37,255 nt of DNA. Source: Tissierella praeacuta DSM 18095 (lineage in GTDB: Bacteria > Bacillota > Clostridia > Tissierellales > Tissierellaceae). The translations under genes were made by a program, and so were the position numbers. The notes under the pieces were generated by a model. That model worked only from the letters and a program-made list of their open reading frames with translations. It searched no databases and had not been told where the DNA came from. The stretch covers positions 149,856-187,110 of the forward strand of contig NZ_FQTY01000005.1 of NCBI RefSeq assembly GCF_900128955.1, given 5' to 3'. The stretch's first letter is position 1; each line of letters begins with the position of its first letter. Shown here in pieces: positions 26,429-35,151 of the stretch.

Positions 26429-27102
26429 TATCTCACCCGCTTATATATTTTAGCTAATTTATCTGTTGGGGTACCTAATATATATAGTATCTTTATTTTA
26501 TGCATCAACAGCAATGTCCTTAGTTCCCCATCCTTTTTAAATCTTCTAGCCGAAGTTCCTATTTTCTTATCTAGAACCTTCATTCTTCCAAGTTTATGAA
26601 TTCTACAGGAAAATTCCCAATCCTCCATAAGTTCCATATCCTTATATCCATTTAATTTTTCAAATATATCTTTTCTCATAAATATGCCTTGATCACCAAA
26701 TATCAACTTTAAATATTTAGCTCTTCTATTAGATGAATTTGCTACATATTTCATAAATCTTGTATGTAGATCATAGAAATATAGCTTAAAGCATCCTCCT
26801 ATATATCCTTTTTCTATAGTCTTTTCTATTTCTACTATACTATTTTCATCTAGTTTAGAGTCCGAATGAATAAACCATAATATCTCACCTTTTGCCATCT
26901 TTGCACCTGTATTCATTTGTCTTGCTCTACCCTTTGGACTATTTATGACTATAGCATATTCTTTTGAAATATTCACAGTTTTATCAGTACTTCCACCGTC
27001 TACTACTATTATTTCTTTATCTCCATTTAACTTAATTAAATTTTCTAAGTTTTCCTTTATAGTCTTTTCTTCATTCAACACAGGTACTATTATGGATATC
27101 AT
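26428..27102 (-). CDS. TIGR04283-type family 2 glycosyltransferase
   Basis: A 224-residue GT2 enzyme. ISIIVPVLNEEKTI starts the fold; VVDGGSTDKT (33-42) and WFIHSDSKL (76-84) carry the nucleotide-sugar-binding Asp residues with HSDS as the DxD-type motif. GDQGIFMRKDIFEKLNGY and LMEDWEFSCRI (around 135-170) form the acceptor side with the usual catalytic ED. The group is named arsenosugar biosynthesis glycosyltransferase (earlier selenodomain-associated transferase 2) and regularly pairs with TIGR04282, as here. ATG has AAAGGGAAG upstream and lies four bases after the ABC ATPase gene. No membrane anchor. Confidence 0.9.
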   Translation of the reverse strand: MISIIVPVLNEEKTIKENLENLIKLNGDKEIIVVDGGSTDKTVNISKEYAIVINSPKGRARQMNTGAKMAKGEILWFIHSDSKLDENSIVEIEKTIEKGYIGGCFKLYFYDLHTRFMKYVANSSNRRAKYLKLIFGDQGIFMRKDIFEKLNGYKDMELMEDWEFSCRIHKLGRMKVLDKKIGTSARRFKKDGELRTLLLMHKIKILYILGTPTDKLAKIYKRVR

Positions 27103-27106
27103 GGTT

Positions 27107-28132
27107 TCACTTCCCTTTAAATATCTTTATGCCTTCAATGTTTATATCTATTGATATCTTGTCCCCTACTTTATATATTTTAGAGGTTTGAGATATTACC
27201 TTTAACTCCATTCCTCTCACTAAGATTGTATAATAAACTCTTTCTCCTGCATATTTCCTAGATAATATTATTCCTTCTAGTTCAGTTGTTCCTTTTGGAT
27301 AAATTTTGATATCCTCTGGTTTTATCATTGCCTTTGAGTTTTCTAAATCTTCCATTTCTATGGAGAAACTAAGTAGATCAGAAACAAATATACCATTTAT
27401 TATCTCACAGCAAATATAGTTTTTATCACCAAAGAAATCTGCCACTTCTATTGAATTTGGTCTTTCATATAATTCTTCTGGAGTGCCAAATTGTTTAATC
27501 TCTCCATTTAGCATAATAGCTATCTTATCAGATGACATTAAAGCTTCTTCCTTATCATGGGTAACTAAAATCGTTGTTATATTTAGCTTTCTTTGTATTC
27601 CTAAAGTAAATTCTCTCATATCCTCCCTAAGTTTTGTATCTAAACTAGAGAAAGGCTCATCAAGTAAAAGTACCTTTGGCTCTATGGCTAAGGCTCTTGC
27701 TAATGCTACCCTCTGTTGTTGTCCTCCTGAAAGCTCATTTGGATATTTTTTATTATATCCCTTTAGTTGTACTAGTTCTAGCATCTTTTCTACTTTAATA
27801 CCTATGTCTTTCTTTGATACCCTTGACATTTTAAGACCGAACCCTATATTTTCTTCCACATTTAAATGAGGAAATAATAGGTAGTCTTGAAAAACTATTA
27901 CAGTCCCCCTCTTTTCCACAGGACTATTTGTTATATTATCTTCTCCAAGAAGTATTTCTCCACTATCAGGTTTAATTAATCCTGCTATTATTTTTAAGGT
28001 AGTAGTTTTACCACAGCCAGAAGATCCAAGTAATGAAACTACCTTTCCTTCTTCTACTTCAAAATTAATATTATTTAAGACCTTTATTTTATTAAAGGAT
28101 TTTTCTATATTTTTCAAGATAATTTTAGACAT
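27107..28132 (-). CDS. YnjD/PotA-like ABC transporter ATPase
   Basis: A 341-residue ATPase with Walker A GSSGCGKTT (35-43), VIVFQDYLLFPHLN (Q-loop), signature LSGGQQQRVALARAL, Walker B KVLLLDEPFSSLDTK, His switch VTHDKEEAL, and a C-terminal TOBE-like domain (260-341, MIKPEDIKIY). It serves the two permeases and lipoprotein encoded just before it. Eight-base overlap with the permease gene and AAAGGGG before ATG show coupling. Sequence alone cannot separate spermidine-, iron- or YnjD-type members; the binding protein points to YnjD. Confidence 0.9.
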   Translation of the reverse strand: MSKIILKNIEKSFNKIKVLNNINFEVEEGKVVSLLGSSGCGKTTTLKIIAGLIKPDSGEILLGEDNITNSPVEKRGTVIVFQDYLLFPHLNVEENIGFGLKMSRVSKKDIGIKVEKMLELVQLKGYNKKYPNELSGGQQQRVALARALAIEPKVLLLDEPFSSLDTKLREDMREFTLGIQRKLNITTILVTHDKEEALMSSDKIAIMLNGEIKQFGTPEELYERPNSIEVADFFGDKNYICCEIINGIFVSDLLSFSIEMEDLENSKAMIKPEDIKIYPKGTTELEGIILSRKYAGERVYYTILVRGMELKVISQTSKIYKVGDKISIDINIEGIKIFKGK

Positions 28133-28940
28133 ATCTATACCCCTTTAACTGAGCCTTATAAAATTTTTTTGTAATCTTTTCTAGGATAATTAAAAATATT
28201 AAAGTAGTAAGTATAAAGACTATACTATAAACGGAACCCATCATCCTATCTCCACTTTGAATATAAGGAAACATCAGCATTGAAAAGGTTATTATTCGTC
28301 CTCCCCCTATTAGAAATGTAAGAAAATATTGACTAAAGGATACTATAAAAACCATACTTCCTGCTGATATTATTCCAGGAAGGAGCATGGGAAAAGTTAT
28401 ATGATAAAATACTTGGAAACCATTAGCACCTAATACCTTAGCCTGTTCCTCCATTTCTTCACCGATTATCTCAAAAACACTCTTAAGTATTCTAACACCA
28501 TATGGGATACAAGGTATAAGATGTATCAACACTACCCCTAAAAAGGTATTAGCAAGTCCTAGTTTAATAAATTGAAGATGTATCCCCATAGCCACTGTTA
28601 CAGTAGGCACTATAACTGGAGCAAAAATTAATATCTCTATTAATTTTTGTCCCTTAAATTTGTAAAGAGCTAATGCTTTTGCTGCAGGTATGGTTATCAT
28701 CAAAGCAATTATCGTAACTGTAAGAGATAGAAATATACTAAATAACAAAATAGGTATACTATTAGATGACGGGGTAAAAAAATATATCCATCCTCTTAAC
28801 CCAAAGTTCTCTGGAAATAATTTTGGCCATGGCCAATTCTTTGCAAAACTCCATATAAATATAACTATCAAAGGCAATAATAAAAAACTTAGAAATAGTC
28901 CTACTATTATTTTATATCTCAATTTCGTTTTATCCTCCAT
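28125..28940 (-). CDS. ABC transporter permease (second of pair)
   Basis: A 271-residue permease with six helices. The EAA loop LGANGFQVFYHITFP lies near 180, and IFAPVIVPTVTVAMG is a typical membrane stretch of this group. I set the start at ATG 28940 with AGGTGA upstream, four bases after the first permease ends; an upstream TTG (28973) would add 11 residues and overlap. It forms a heterodimer with the permease encoded just before. In E. coli YnjC is one fused permease, so here the split resembles PotB/PotC. Confidence 0.88.
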   Translation of the reverse strand: MEDKTKLRYKIIVGLFLSFLLLPLIVIFIWSFAKNWPWPKLFPENFGLRGWIYFFTPSSNSIPILLFSIFLSLTVTIIALMITIPAAKALALYKFKGQKLIEILIFAPVIVPTVTVAMGIHLQFIKLGLANTFLGVVLIHLIPCIPYGVRILKSVFEIIGEEMEEQAKVLGANGFQVFYHITFPMLLPGIISAGSMVFIVSFSQYFLTFLIGGGRIITFSMLMFPYIQSGDRMMGSVYSIVFILTTLIFLIILEKITKKFYKAQLKGYRYV

Positions 28941-28944
28941 CTCA

Positions 28945-29808
28945 TCACCTATCGTATTTATATATTTTTTCAAAGGTCTTATAATAAAGCCCTGTAAGAA
29001 TCAAAGCTATTATAGTAATTAGTATATTATATACCATGGCATAGGGTCTATTTGCAAGTATTGGATTATTATATTCAATAAAAGCCTGTACAGGAAGAGC
29101 CTTAGGTTGTGTTGGTCCTAGTAGTAATGGTACTTCATATGCTCCAAAGGAAAATGCAAAGATAATAATAAAGGATGAAAAAACTGAAGGCATAATAAGA
29201 GGTAAAAGTACATAAAAAAACACTTGCATTTTGTTTGCTCCTAAATTGGCTGCTGCATAGGATAATTTATTGCTAACTTTTCCCAATATAGTATATGTTG
29301 TAAGGGTGACAAAAGGTATTTCCTTCCATAAGTATGTTATTATTATACCTATGCCATTTTTCTCATATAGAATAGAGGGAAACTGGCTCCCTTCAGTAAG
29401 TAAGCCAGTTTCATATAAAATTCGTGGAATTATCCCAGTTTGGGATAAAATATTATATATAAGAAGTACAGAAACTATATGGGGTACTATTATAGGTACT
29501 CTGTATATAGATTCTATTATCTCTTTTTTTCCTTTTACTTGAAGAATTGCATAGGAAAGTAAAACACCACAAATTATTGCTATAATAGATGAAATAAAGG
29601 AAGTATAAAGACTAAAGCCTAAAGATGCCAAAAATCTTTTACTGGTCAGTACCTCTTTATAATATTTCAATGTAATTTTAGTTAAACCAATTGCCTTAAA
29701 ATATCCTAAACTTTGTATAAATCCCATTATTATTCCTGAAACAAAAATGGTAATTAATATAAATAATATTGGAGATAGCAATAAATATGGTTTTATTTTT
29801 TCTTTCAA
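28945..29808 (-). CDS. ABC transporter permease (first of pair)
   Basis: A 287-residue permease with six helices and the EAA loop NLGANKMQVFFYVLLPL (about 188-204). Start TTG 29808 lies one base after the stop of the lipoprotein gene, with AAGGTGAG as ribosome site; a GTG at 29823 is also possible. Partner of the next permease. The arrangement lipoprotein, two permeases, ATPase is that of Pot/Fbp/Ynj-type importers. Confidence 0.88.
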   Translation of the reverse strand: MKEKIKPYLLLSPILFILITIFVSGIIMGFIQSLGYFKAIGLTKITLKYYKEVLTSKRFLASLGFSLYTSFISSIIAIICGVLLSYAILQVKGKKEIIESIYRVPIIVPHIVSVLLIYNILSQTGIIPRILYETGLLTEGSQFPSILYEKNGIGIIITYLWKEIPFVTLTTYTILGKVSNKLSYAAANLGANKMQVFFYVLLPLIMPSVFSSFIIIFAFSFGAYEVPLLLGPTQPKALPVQAFIEYNNPILANRPYAMVYNILITIIALILTGLYYKTFEKIYKYDR

Positions 29809-29809
29809 A

Positions 29810-31078
29810 TTACTCACCTTCACCTGGTATTTCTTCTATCCATACTTTCTCAATTATTGGAACTAAATCTGCTGGCATTTCTGGAATTCTATGTTCTAAT
29901 AATATATCTTGTGGTAAAGTTGCAATACCTAATTCTATGGATTCAAATCGAACCTTTTCTTCTTGACTCAATTTATCATTGTCTAATACTGGTAAATCTC
30001 CCCATGTTGCTGGCTCATATTTTGTAGCTTGAGATTCTACATTTAATATATAATTAATCAATGCCATAGCCCCTGGCTTATTTGGAGCATTAAATGGTAT
30101 AGCTAGAAAATGAGTATTACCTATGGTCCCTTTGTCAAATACAAAAGTTCTAGTTGAGTCTTTGTATTCTCCTGTTGCAATTTTTCCTGATGCTGCATTT
30201 GGATTATAAGTCATAGTCATCCATACTTCTCCATCTGCATACATATTGTCAAGAAGTGGTGCATCTCCGGGGTAAGTCTTACCTTCTTTCCATAGATAAG
30301 GCTTTAGCTCCTTTAAATATTCAATAGCTGGTTCTATAGCCTTTCTTACAGTTTCTTCATCTGCTTCCATATTCATAAATTGCTCATATCCTACAATATC
30401 ACATATTATATTTCTAACAAATGCAGAGCCTGTAAAATCCGGTAATGCTGGATAAGTAAATTTCCCTGGATTTTTCTTTGCCCATTCTAATAATTCCTTA
30501 TGATCTACTGGGGTCTTGTCTATCTTTTCACTATCATATACCATTACCATTTGAGCTTTCCCATAGGGTGCTTCATATCCTTCAACTGGATAACCAAAAT
30601 CATATTTTACATCTGGTGAGTCCTTATCTATGTATTGATTGAAATTTGGTAATTTATCAGTAAAAGGTCCAAATAATAAATTGTTTTTCTTAGCAGTAAA
30701 GAAATTTTCTCCATTAATCCATACTACATCTATATTTCCATTTTCTACATTTAATTGTTTTTCATTTAAAAGGCTATTAAGTATTTCATCTATATTCATT
30801 CCAACTCTTTTTACTGTAATATCATAGTCTTTTTTTACATTTTCTGATAGATAGCCATCTATCCATGAGTTAGTTTGTTGACTACCGCCCCATCCATAAA
30901 AAGTAACAGTAGTTCCTCTTGCAGCTTCAAGCAGCTCCTCAAAATCCTTATCAAGTATATTTCCTTCATTAACTTGTTCCTGTTCAACTACTCCTTGTTC
31001 AGCTTTGTTTGTATTACATCCAACTAAGTTAAATATTAAAAGTCCTGATAATATAAGTAATAATACTTTCCTATTCAT
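29810..31078 (-). CDS. YnjB-like substrate-binding lipoprotein
   Basis: A 422-residue lipoprotein: signal peptide with lipobox IFNLVGC (Cys21), then an acidic linker and a two-lobed binding domain. TFYGWGGSQQTNSWIDGY (about 57-74) and IDVVWINGENFFTAKK near 120, followed by LLFGPF, match what I remember of E. coli YnjB closely in order and wording. It should deliver a ligand to the permease pair. The ligand of YnjB is not known. ATG overlaps the end of the TVP38 gene by eight bases, which ties the importer to the upstream membrane/redox genes. Confidence 0.9.
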   Translation of the reverse strand: MNRKVLLLILSGLLIFNLVGCNTNKAEQGVVEQEQVNEGNILDKDFEELLEAARGTTVTFYGWGGSQQTNSWIDGYLSENVKKDYDITVKRVGMNIDEILNSLLNEKQLNVENGNIDVVWINGENFFTAKKNNLLFGPFTDKLPNFNQYIDKDSPDVKYDFGYPVEGYEAPYGKAQMVMVYDSEKIDKTPVDHKELLEWAKKNPGKFTYPALPDFTGSAFVRNIICDIVGYEQFMNMEADEETVRKAIEPAIEYLKELKPYLWKEGKTYPGDAPLLDNMYADGEVWMTMTYNPNAASGKIATGEYKDSTRTFVFDKGTIGNTHFLAIPFNAPNKPGAMALINYILNVESQATKYEPATWGDLPVLDNDKLSQEEKVRFESIELGIATLPQDILLEHRIPEMPADLVPIIEKVWIEEIPGEGE

Positions 31079-31730
31079 TAATCTTCTCTCCTTTTTCTTG
31101 AAATATCTTTTTCATTATAAAAGAAATTACAAACAATCCTATTAGTAATCCTATGGAAAGATAAAAATCTTTACTTCCAAATACTGTAGTCTTATCTCCA
31201 AGGTTTGTATATACTATTATTCCTGGTAATGAACCAATAGTTGTAGCTAATGCAAAATCTTTGAACTTTACATCTGATAATCCTGCACTATAGCTAACTA
31301 TCTTAAAAGGAAATAAGGGAACTAACCTCAACATCAAAATTAAAAAAAATCCACTATTCTTTTTATCAAATAAAACTAAATCCTTCTTTATAAGTTTCTT
31401 TACTACTTGCTGACCTAGTTTTCTAGATATATAGAACGATATTGCCGCTCCAATTAATGAGCCTACTGTAGTAAGTACAGTTCCCCAAAACAATCCAAAT
31501 ATCATACCACCTGCAATTACTAATACAGAGTCTGGAAATAATAATAAAGGTAAAGATGACAATAAAGCTAAATAAATAATTGGTGCCATAATTCCTTTAC
31601 CTTGGATAAAATCCTTAATCTCTTTTGGTCCATAGCCTTTAAAAATATTAAATTTATTGATTAATAAAGCTATAGCTATTATTAATCCAGTTGTTAATAT
31701 GAATTTTAATAAAGAATTTTTATCCTTCAT
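31071..31730 (-). CDS. TVP38/TMEM64 family membrane protein (second copy, YdjX/YdjZ-like)
   Basis: A 219-residue protein of the TVP38/DedA-related superfamily. N-terminal helix (10-25), then a membrane core with LLLFPDSVLVIAGGMIFG, LIGAAISFYISRKLGQ and LRLVPLFPFKIVSYSAGL, the re-entrant and Arg/Pro motifs of the family, and a closing helix (190-212). Members are thought to be transporters or scramblases; in E. coli ydjX and ydjZ flank ydjY just as the two TVP38 genes flank the Fe-S gene here. ATG has GGGAAGTGAG upstream, four bases after the Fe-S gene. Confidence 0.9.
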   Translation of the reverse strand: MKDKNSLLKFILTTGLIIAIALLINKFNIFKGYGPKEIKDFIQGKGIMAPIIYLALLSSLPLLLFPDSVLVIAGGMIFGLFWGTVLTTVGSLIGAAISFYISRKLGQQVVKKLIKKDLVLFDKKNSGFFLILMLRLVPLFPFKIVSYSAGLSDVKFKDFALATTIGSLPGIIVYTNLGDKTTVFGSKDFYLSIGLLIGLFVISFIMKKIFQEKGEKINE

Positions 31731-31734
31731 ATTC

Positions 31735-32844
31735 TCACTTCCCCATATTCTTTCCTCTATACCTATTAACCCACTTTATAACTAATCCTTGGTTCTTCTG
31801 CTCCATATGCTGAAAATCCTCATTGAATAGTAAATCCAGTATATGGTAAGACTTCTTGCCACCTCTACGCATAGACTCTACACACTCTTGACAATAGGTA
31901 ATAATATATTCTGTTTTTGCCTCCTGAGCCCTTCTCCTAGTATGGGAATTGGCTATTTTACTTTGGGTAACGGACACCATGCCACCAGAGCCACAGCAAA
32001 GAGTTCTTCCCTTGTTATACTTCATTTCTTCAAGTTTAAATCCTAAATCATCTACTATATTTCTAATAGAACTATGGATTATATCTACATCCCTAGTTGG
32101 ACATGGATCATGTATGGTAAACTCTAGTTCTATGGTTTTACCAATACCTTTTCTACCATCTGGAATTCCTACATTAGCCAGTACTTCCCATAGAGAAATT
32201 ACTTCAATATCCTTGCTATTATTTCCTATGGTCATAAAACAATTTTGACATCCAGTAATTATCCTTTTAACATTTTTATCTTTGAATTCTCTTTCAAGTA
32301 TAGAATAATATTCTCTAAACTTCTCATCTTTTCCCATGAAAGCTGTAGGCTTACCACAGCATTTGGTATATATTCCTATGCCATCTATTTTACTTCTAAG
32401 ATATTCATATGTATTTTCTACTATTTTTGGACTATAAGAAAGAAGACCACATCCTGGGAAAAATATAGTATCTGATTGTAGATTTTGAATATCAGATGTA
32501 AATAATTTAGAAAAGCTTAGGTTTTGATGTAGTTCTACTCCACTGATATTCAGTTCCTTAGGTAATTTACCATTATTTTCTTTAACTACATCTCTTCTCA
32601 TATCTAGAAATAAGCTCTTTAAATCTACTTCCTTTGGACATACTTTAGTGCAATATCCACATAGCATACATGAGTAGGGTAGGGTATATTCAAATCTTTC
32701 ATTATCTAATAATTCCTTTAGTAGATTTTTTGGAGAATTACAAAACTTATCTAACATAGGACAGCCTTTCATACAAATATTACAACCAATACATTTTTCT
32801 TCTTCTTTTTTAATTATTTTTATAGTTCTATCACATATTTTCAT
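31735..32844 (-). CDS. Two-cluster Fe-S / CCG-domain oxidoreductase (GlpC/HdrD-like)
   Basis: A 369-residue protein. Two [4Fe-4S] motifs open it: CIGCNICMKGCP (Cys18, 21, 24, 28) and CMLCGYCTKVCP (Cys59, 62, 65, 69). Two cysteine-rich CCG domains follow: FFPGCG ... TKCCGKPTAF (about 130-168) and HDPCPTRD ... TLCCGSGGMV (about 245-290), with a further CQEC near 315. In heterodisulfide reductase and GlpC relatives such domains bind a non-cubane cluster or a redox partner. It has no membrane helix, so it may dock on the TVP38 proteins. Start overlaps the preceding stop as ATGA. It corresponds in position to E. coli YdjY, but is larger. Confidence 0.9.
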   Translation of the reverse strand: MKICDRTIKIIKKEEEKCIGCNICMKGCPMLDKFCNSPKNLLKELLDNERFEYTLPYSCMLCGYCTKVCPKEVDLKSLFLDMRRDVVKENNGKLPKELNISGVELHQNLSFSKLFTSDIQNLQSDTIFFPGCGLLSYSPKIVENTYEYLRSKIDGIGIYTKCCGKPTAFMGKDEKFREYYSILEREFKDKNVKRIITGCQNCFMTIGNNSKDIEVISLWEVLANVGIPDGRKGIGKTIELEFTIHDPCPTRDVDIIHSSIRNIVDDLGFKLEEMKYNKGRTLCCGSGGMVSVTQSKIANSHTRRRAQEAKTEYIITYCQECVESMRRGGKKSYHILDLLFNEDFQHMEQKNQGLVIKWVNRYRGKNMGK

Positions 32845-33539
32845 TTATTGCATCCTTTTTTATTCTTCTCATCCCATATCTTCTTGATTAAAAATACTAA
32901 TGCACTAACTGCAAATAATATAAGTAAACCAGTAACAAAAGTCTTTGTGCCACCAGTCAATTTTTCTCCTGCGTAGGAATATACAATAGTTGCTGGAAGT
33001 TGTCCAAGTCCTGTAGCCCATAAAAATGACCATAGACTCATGGAGGTTAGCCCTGCTGCATAGCTAACTATATCAAAAGATATAAAGGGTAAAAGTCTAG
33101 CTATTAATATGGCATAATTACCATACCTTTCAAAAAAATCATCTATTTCTTCCAAGGCAAATTTAGATGTTAGTTTTTCAACTGTATTTCTCCCATATAT
33201 TCTAGCTATATAAAAACATAATACTGCTCCTGCCATAGCAGATGTCCAAGAAAGAATCGCTCCCTTAACCCATCCAAATAATCCTGCATTTGCAAAAGTA
33301 ATTAAAAATGCTGGCAATGGTGCAGCTACTGATTGAAATATCATAAGGAAAAATGATATAATCGGTGCCCATATACCAAAAGAAAGTATATATTCTTTAA
33401 TAGCTTCTACATCTAATTTTGAAAATAATTCTATTATTTGATTAATCTTAAATCTTATTTCTGGTATAAGTAAATACATTAAAACTAATCCTAAAGCAAT
33501 TATTAACTTTATCCATGTTGATTTTTTAATTTTTTTCAT
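32841..33539 (-). CDS. TVP38/TMEM64 family membrane protein (first copy)
   Basis: A 232-residue membrane protein, first gene of the ten-gene operon. N-terminal helix (10-26), then FLMIFQSVAAPLPAFLITFA, MAGAVLCFYIARIYGR and IARLLPFISFDIVSYAAGLT, the same family motifs as the second copy, and a final helix (206-222). The two copies differ clearly in sequence, so they probably form a heteromer or do separate jobs. AAAGGAAGG lies seven bases before ATG. The promoter region is shared with the divergent arsR. Confidence 0.9.
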   Translation of the reverse strand: MKKIKKSTWIKLIIALGLVLMYLLIPEIRFKINQIIELFSKLDVEAIKEYILSFGIWAPIISFFLMIFQSVAAPLPAFLITFANAGLFGWVKGAILSWTSAMAGAVLCFYIARIYGRNTVEKLTSKFALEEIDDFFERYGNYAILIARLLPFISFDIVSYAAGLTSMSLWSFLWATGLGQLPATIVYSYAGEKLTGGTKTFVTGLLILFAVSALVFLIKKIWDEKNKKGCNK

Positions 33540-33620
33540 TCTGCACCTTCCTTTCTAATACCGATTAAATTTTAACATATGGAATAGTTTAAATAAAATT
33601 AAGATTATCTATATTTTTTG

Positions 33621-33632
33621 TCTATATATAGA
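33621..33632. promoter_or_regulatory. 12-bp palindrome in front of the ten-gene operon
   Basis: TCTATATATAGA is a perfect palindrome about 80 bases upstream of the first TVP38 start. Eleven of its bases recur at 33701-33711, inside the spacer of the arsR promoter. On the minus strand TTGCAT (33642-33647) and a TATATA 16 bases later, overlapping this palindrome, could be the operon promoter. Sequence is simple, so confidence is modest. Confidence 0.4.
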
Positions 33633-33690
33633 TATTTCTTATATGCAATATAACTATTTGGATAACTCAAATAATTATTTCTTTAACACA

Positions 33691-33720
33691 TTGACATTTA
33701 TCTATATATAGTAATATAAT
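33691..33720 (+). promoter_or_regulatory. Consensus promoter of arsR-permease
   Basis: TTGACA (33691-33696) and TATAAT (33715-33720), both perfect, 18 bases apart. The start of transcription would be near 33727, inside the following palindrome. Confidence 0.85.
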
Positions 33721-33749
33721 AACACATAGATAGTTATCTATGTGTTATT
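33718..33749. promoter_or_regulatory. 32-bp palindrome, likely ArsR operator
   Basis: Arms of 15 bases (AATAACACATAGATA-like, read as A-TAACACATAGATA) flank a central GT; pairing is perfect from 33718 to 33749. It begins in the -10 box and covers the start site, where a bound repressor blocks polymerase. The core TAGATAGTTATCTA suits the winged-helix ArsR dimers. It could also form a hairpin in the RNA leader. Confidence 0.7.
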
Positions 33750-33789
33750 TGTATTTATAAAATATTCTATTATATAAAGAGGTGATTAC

Positions 33790-34101
33790 ATGAATAAATC
33801 TTATACAGACTATGCTTTTCTTTTAAAAGCGTTAGGAGATGAAACAAGGATTAAAATCTTTCATATGTTATCTAAAGGAGAACTTTGTGCTTGCAATTTA
33901 TTGGAAGAGTTCCATATTACACAGCCTACCCTTTCTTATCATATGAAAATACTATGTGAATCTAGGCTTGTTAATGGAAGAAAAGATGGTATATGGATGA
34001 AATATTCCATAAACATGGATTCATTAAAATTATTAAAAAACTTATTTAATGATATAAGTGAGGATATGAATAAATCTAACAGCAAACTAAATAATATTTA
34101 A
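33790..34101 (+). CDS. arsR: ArsR-family repressor, arsenite-type site
   Basis: A 103-residue winged-helix regulator. Recognition helix region ITQPTLSYHMKILCESRLV (about 43-61). The sensor motif ELCACNLLEEF has Cys33 and Cys35, the same position as the ELCVCDL site of arsenite-sensing ArsR. It should repress its own operon and be released by As(III) or Sb(III). The start has AGAGGTGAT upstream. It is followed after 14 bases by the permease gene and preceded by the promoter/palindrome pair. It may also control the divergent ten-gene operon. Confidence 0.9.
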   Translation: MNKSYTDYAFLLKALGDETRIKIFHMLSKGELCACNLLEEFHITQPTLSYHMKILCESRLVNGRKDGIWMKYSINMDSLKLLKNLFNDISEDMNKSNSKLNNI

Positions 34102-34115
34102 GGAGGATAATATGT

Positions 34116-35120
34116 ATGGTTATTTTAAAATGGCTAAATACACAATTACTTAAAATGGAATGGCTTTTTAATTTGATTAAACTTCTTGTGGAAAATATTT
34201 TTGGTCTAAGAATAGAAAGTAGGTTAGGTGGAAGTATTCACTTTTTTATATATGATGTAATAAAAATATTTATTTTACTTTCAGTCTTAATATTCGCTAT
34301 TTCCTATATTCAATCTTTCTTTCCACCAGAAAAAACTAGAAAAATACTAGGTCGATATAAGGGCATTACAGCTAATACATTTGCCGCCTTACTTGGTACA
34401 GTTACACCCTTTTGCTCCTGTTCTTCTATACCATTGTTCATTGGATTTAGCAGTGCTGGTCTACCAATAGGGGTTACTTTTTCGTTCTTAATCTCATCAC
34501 CTCTTGTAGACTTAGCCTCTGTTATATTATTAGCTAGTATATTTAATTGGAAAATAGCTATAGCATACGTTGCAGTTGGTATAATCCTTGCTGTAGTTGG
34601 TGGAACAATCATAAGTAAATTGAAACTAGAAAAATATGTAGAACCTTTTGTTTTTAATAATCCCGTACTTGATATAGCTCAAGAGGAATTAACAGTTAAA
34701 GATAGGATTAATTTCGCAAAAGAACAAGTTTTAGATATTATAAAAAAGGTATGGCTATATATTTTAATAGGTGTTGGAATTGGTGCAGCTATTCATAACT
34801 ATATTCCTGAATCCTTTATATCAGCCATACTAGGTCAAGATAAATGGTACTCTGTTTTAGTAGCCACATTTGTAGGTATACCTATGTATGCAGATATATT
34901 TGGCACATTGCCTATTGCAGAAGCATTAGTAATGAAAGGAGTAGGTTTAGGAACGGCTTTATCTTTTATGATGGGTGTAACAGCACTCTCACTTCCTTCC
35001 ATGATTATGCTTTCAAAGGTAGTTAAGAAAAAACTCTTATGGATTTTTATTGGTATTGTATCTTTAGGAATAATTATCATAGGGTATGTTTTTAATATAT
35101 TTGGATATCTATTTATTTAA
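34116..35120 (+). CDS. Permease of the DUF318/ArsP-YraQ family
   Basis: A 334-residue membrane protein with about eight helices. The signature TPFCSCSSIPLFIGF (Cys100, Cys102) lies at the entrance of a membrane helix, and VGIPMYADIFGTLPIAEAL with MGVTALSLPS (about 255-295) is the matching second half. ArsP-type members export trivalent organoarsenicals; others are linked to Cu/Zn. The arsR in front favours arsenic. A central cytoplasmic loop (about 165-205) separates the halves. AGGAGG lies nine bases upstream of ATG 34116. Substrate not proven by sequence. Confidence 0.85.
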   Translation: MVILKWLNTQLLKMEWLFNLIKLLVENIFGLRIESRLGGSIHFFIYDVIKIFILLSVLIFAISYIQSFFPPEKTRKILGRYKGITANTFAALLGTVTPFCSCSSIPLFIGFSSAGLPIGVTFSFLISSPLVDLASVILLASIFNWKIAIAYVAVGIILAVVGGTIISKLKLEKYVEPFVFNNPVLDIAQEELTVKDRINFAKEQVLDIIKKVWLYILIGVGIGAAIHNYIPESFISAILGQDKWYSVLVATFVGIPMYADIFGTLPIAEALVMKGVGLGTALSFMMGVTALSLPSMIMLSKVVKKKLLWIFIGIVSLGIIIIGYVFNIFGYLFI

Positions 35121-35151
35121 GACTAACTGATAAAAAACATCTTTAAAACCA

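Noticed and set aside
34112-34155. ATG at 34112 as start in front of the permease
   Set aside because: It opens only a short out-of-frame reading that ends within 14 codons; ATG 34116 has better spacing from AGGAGG and leads into the permease frame.
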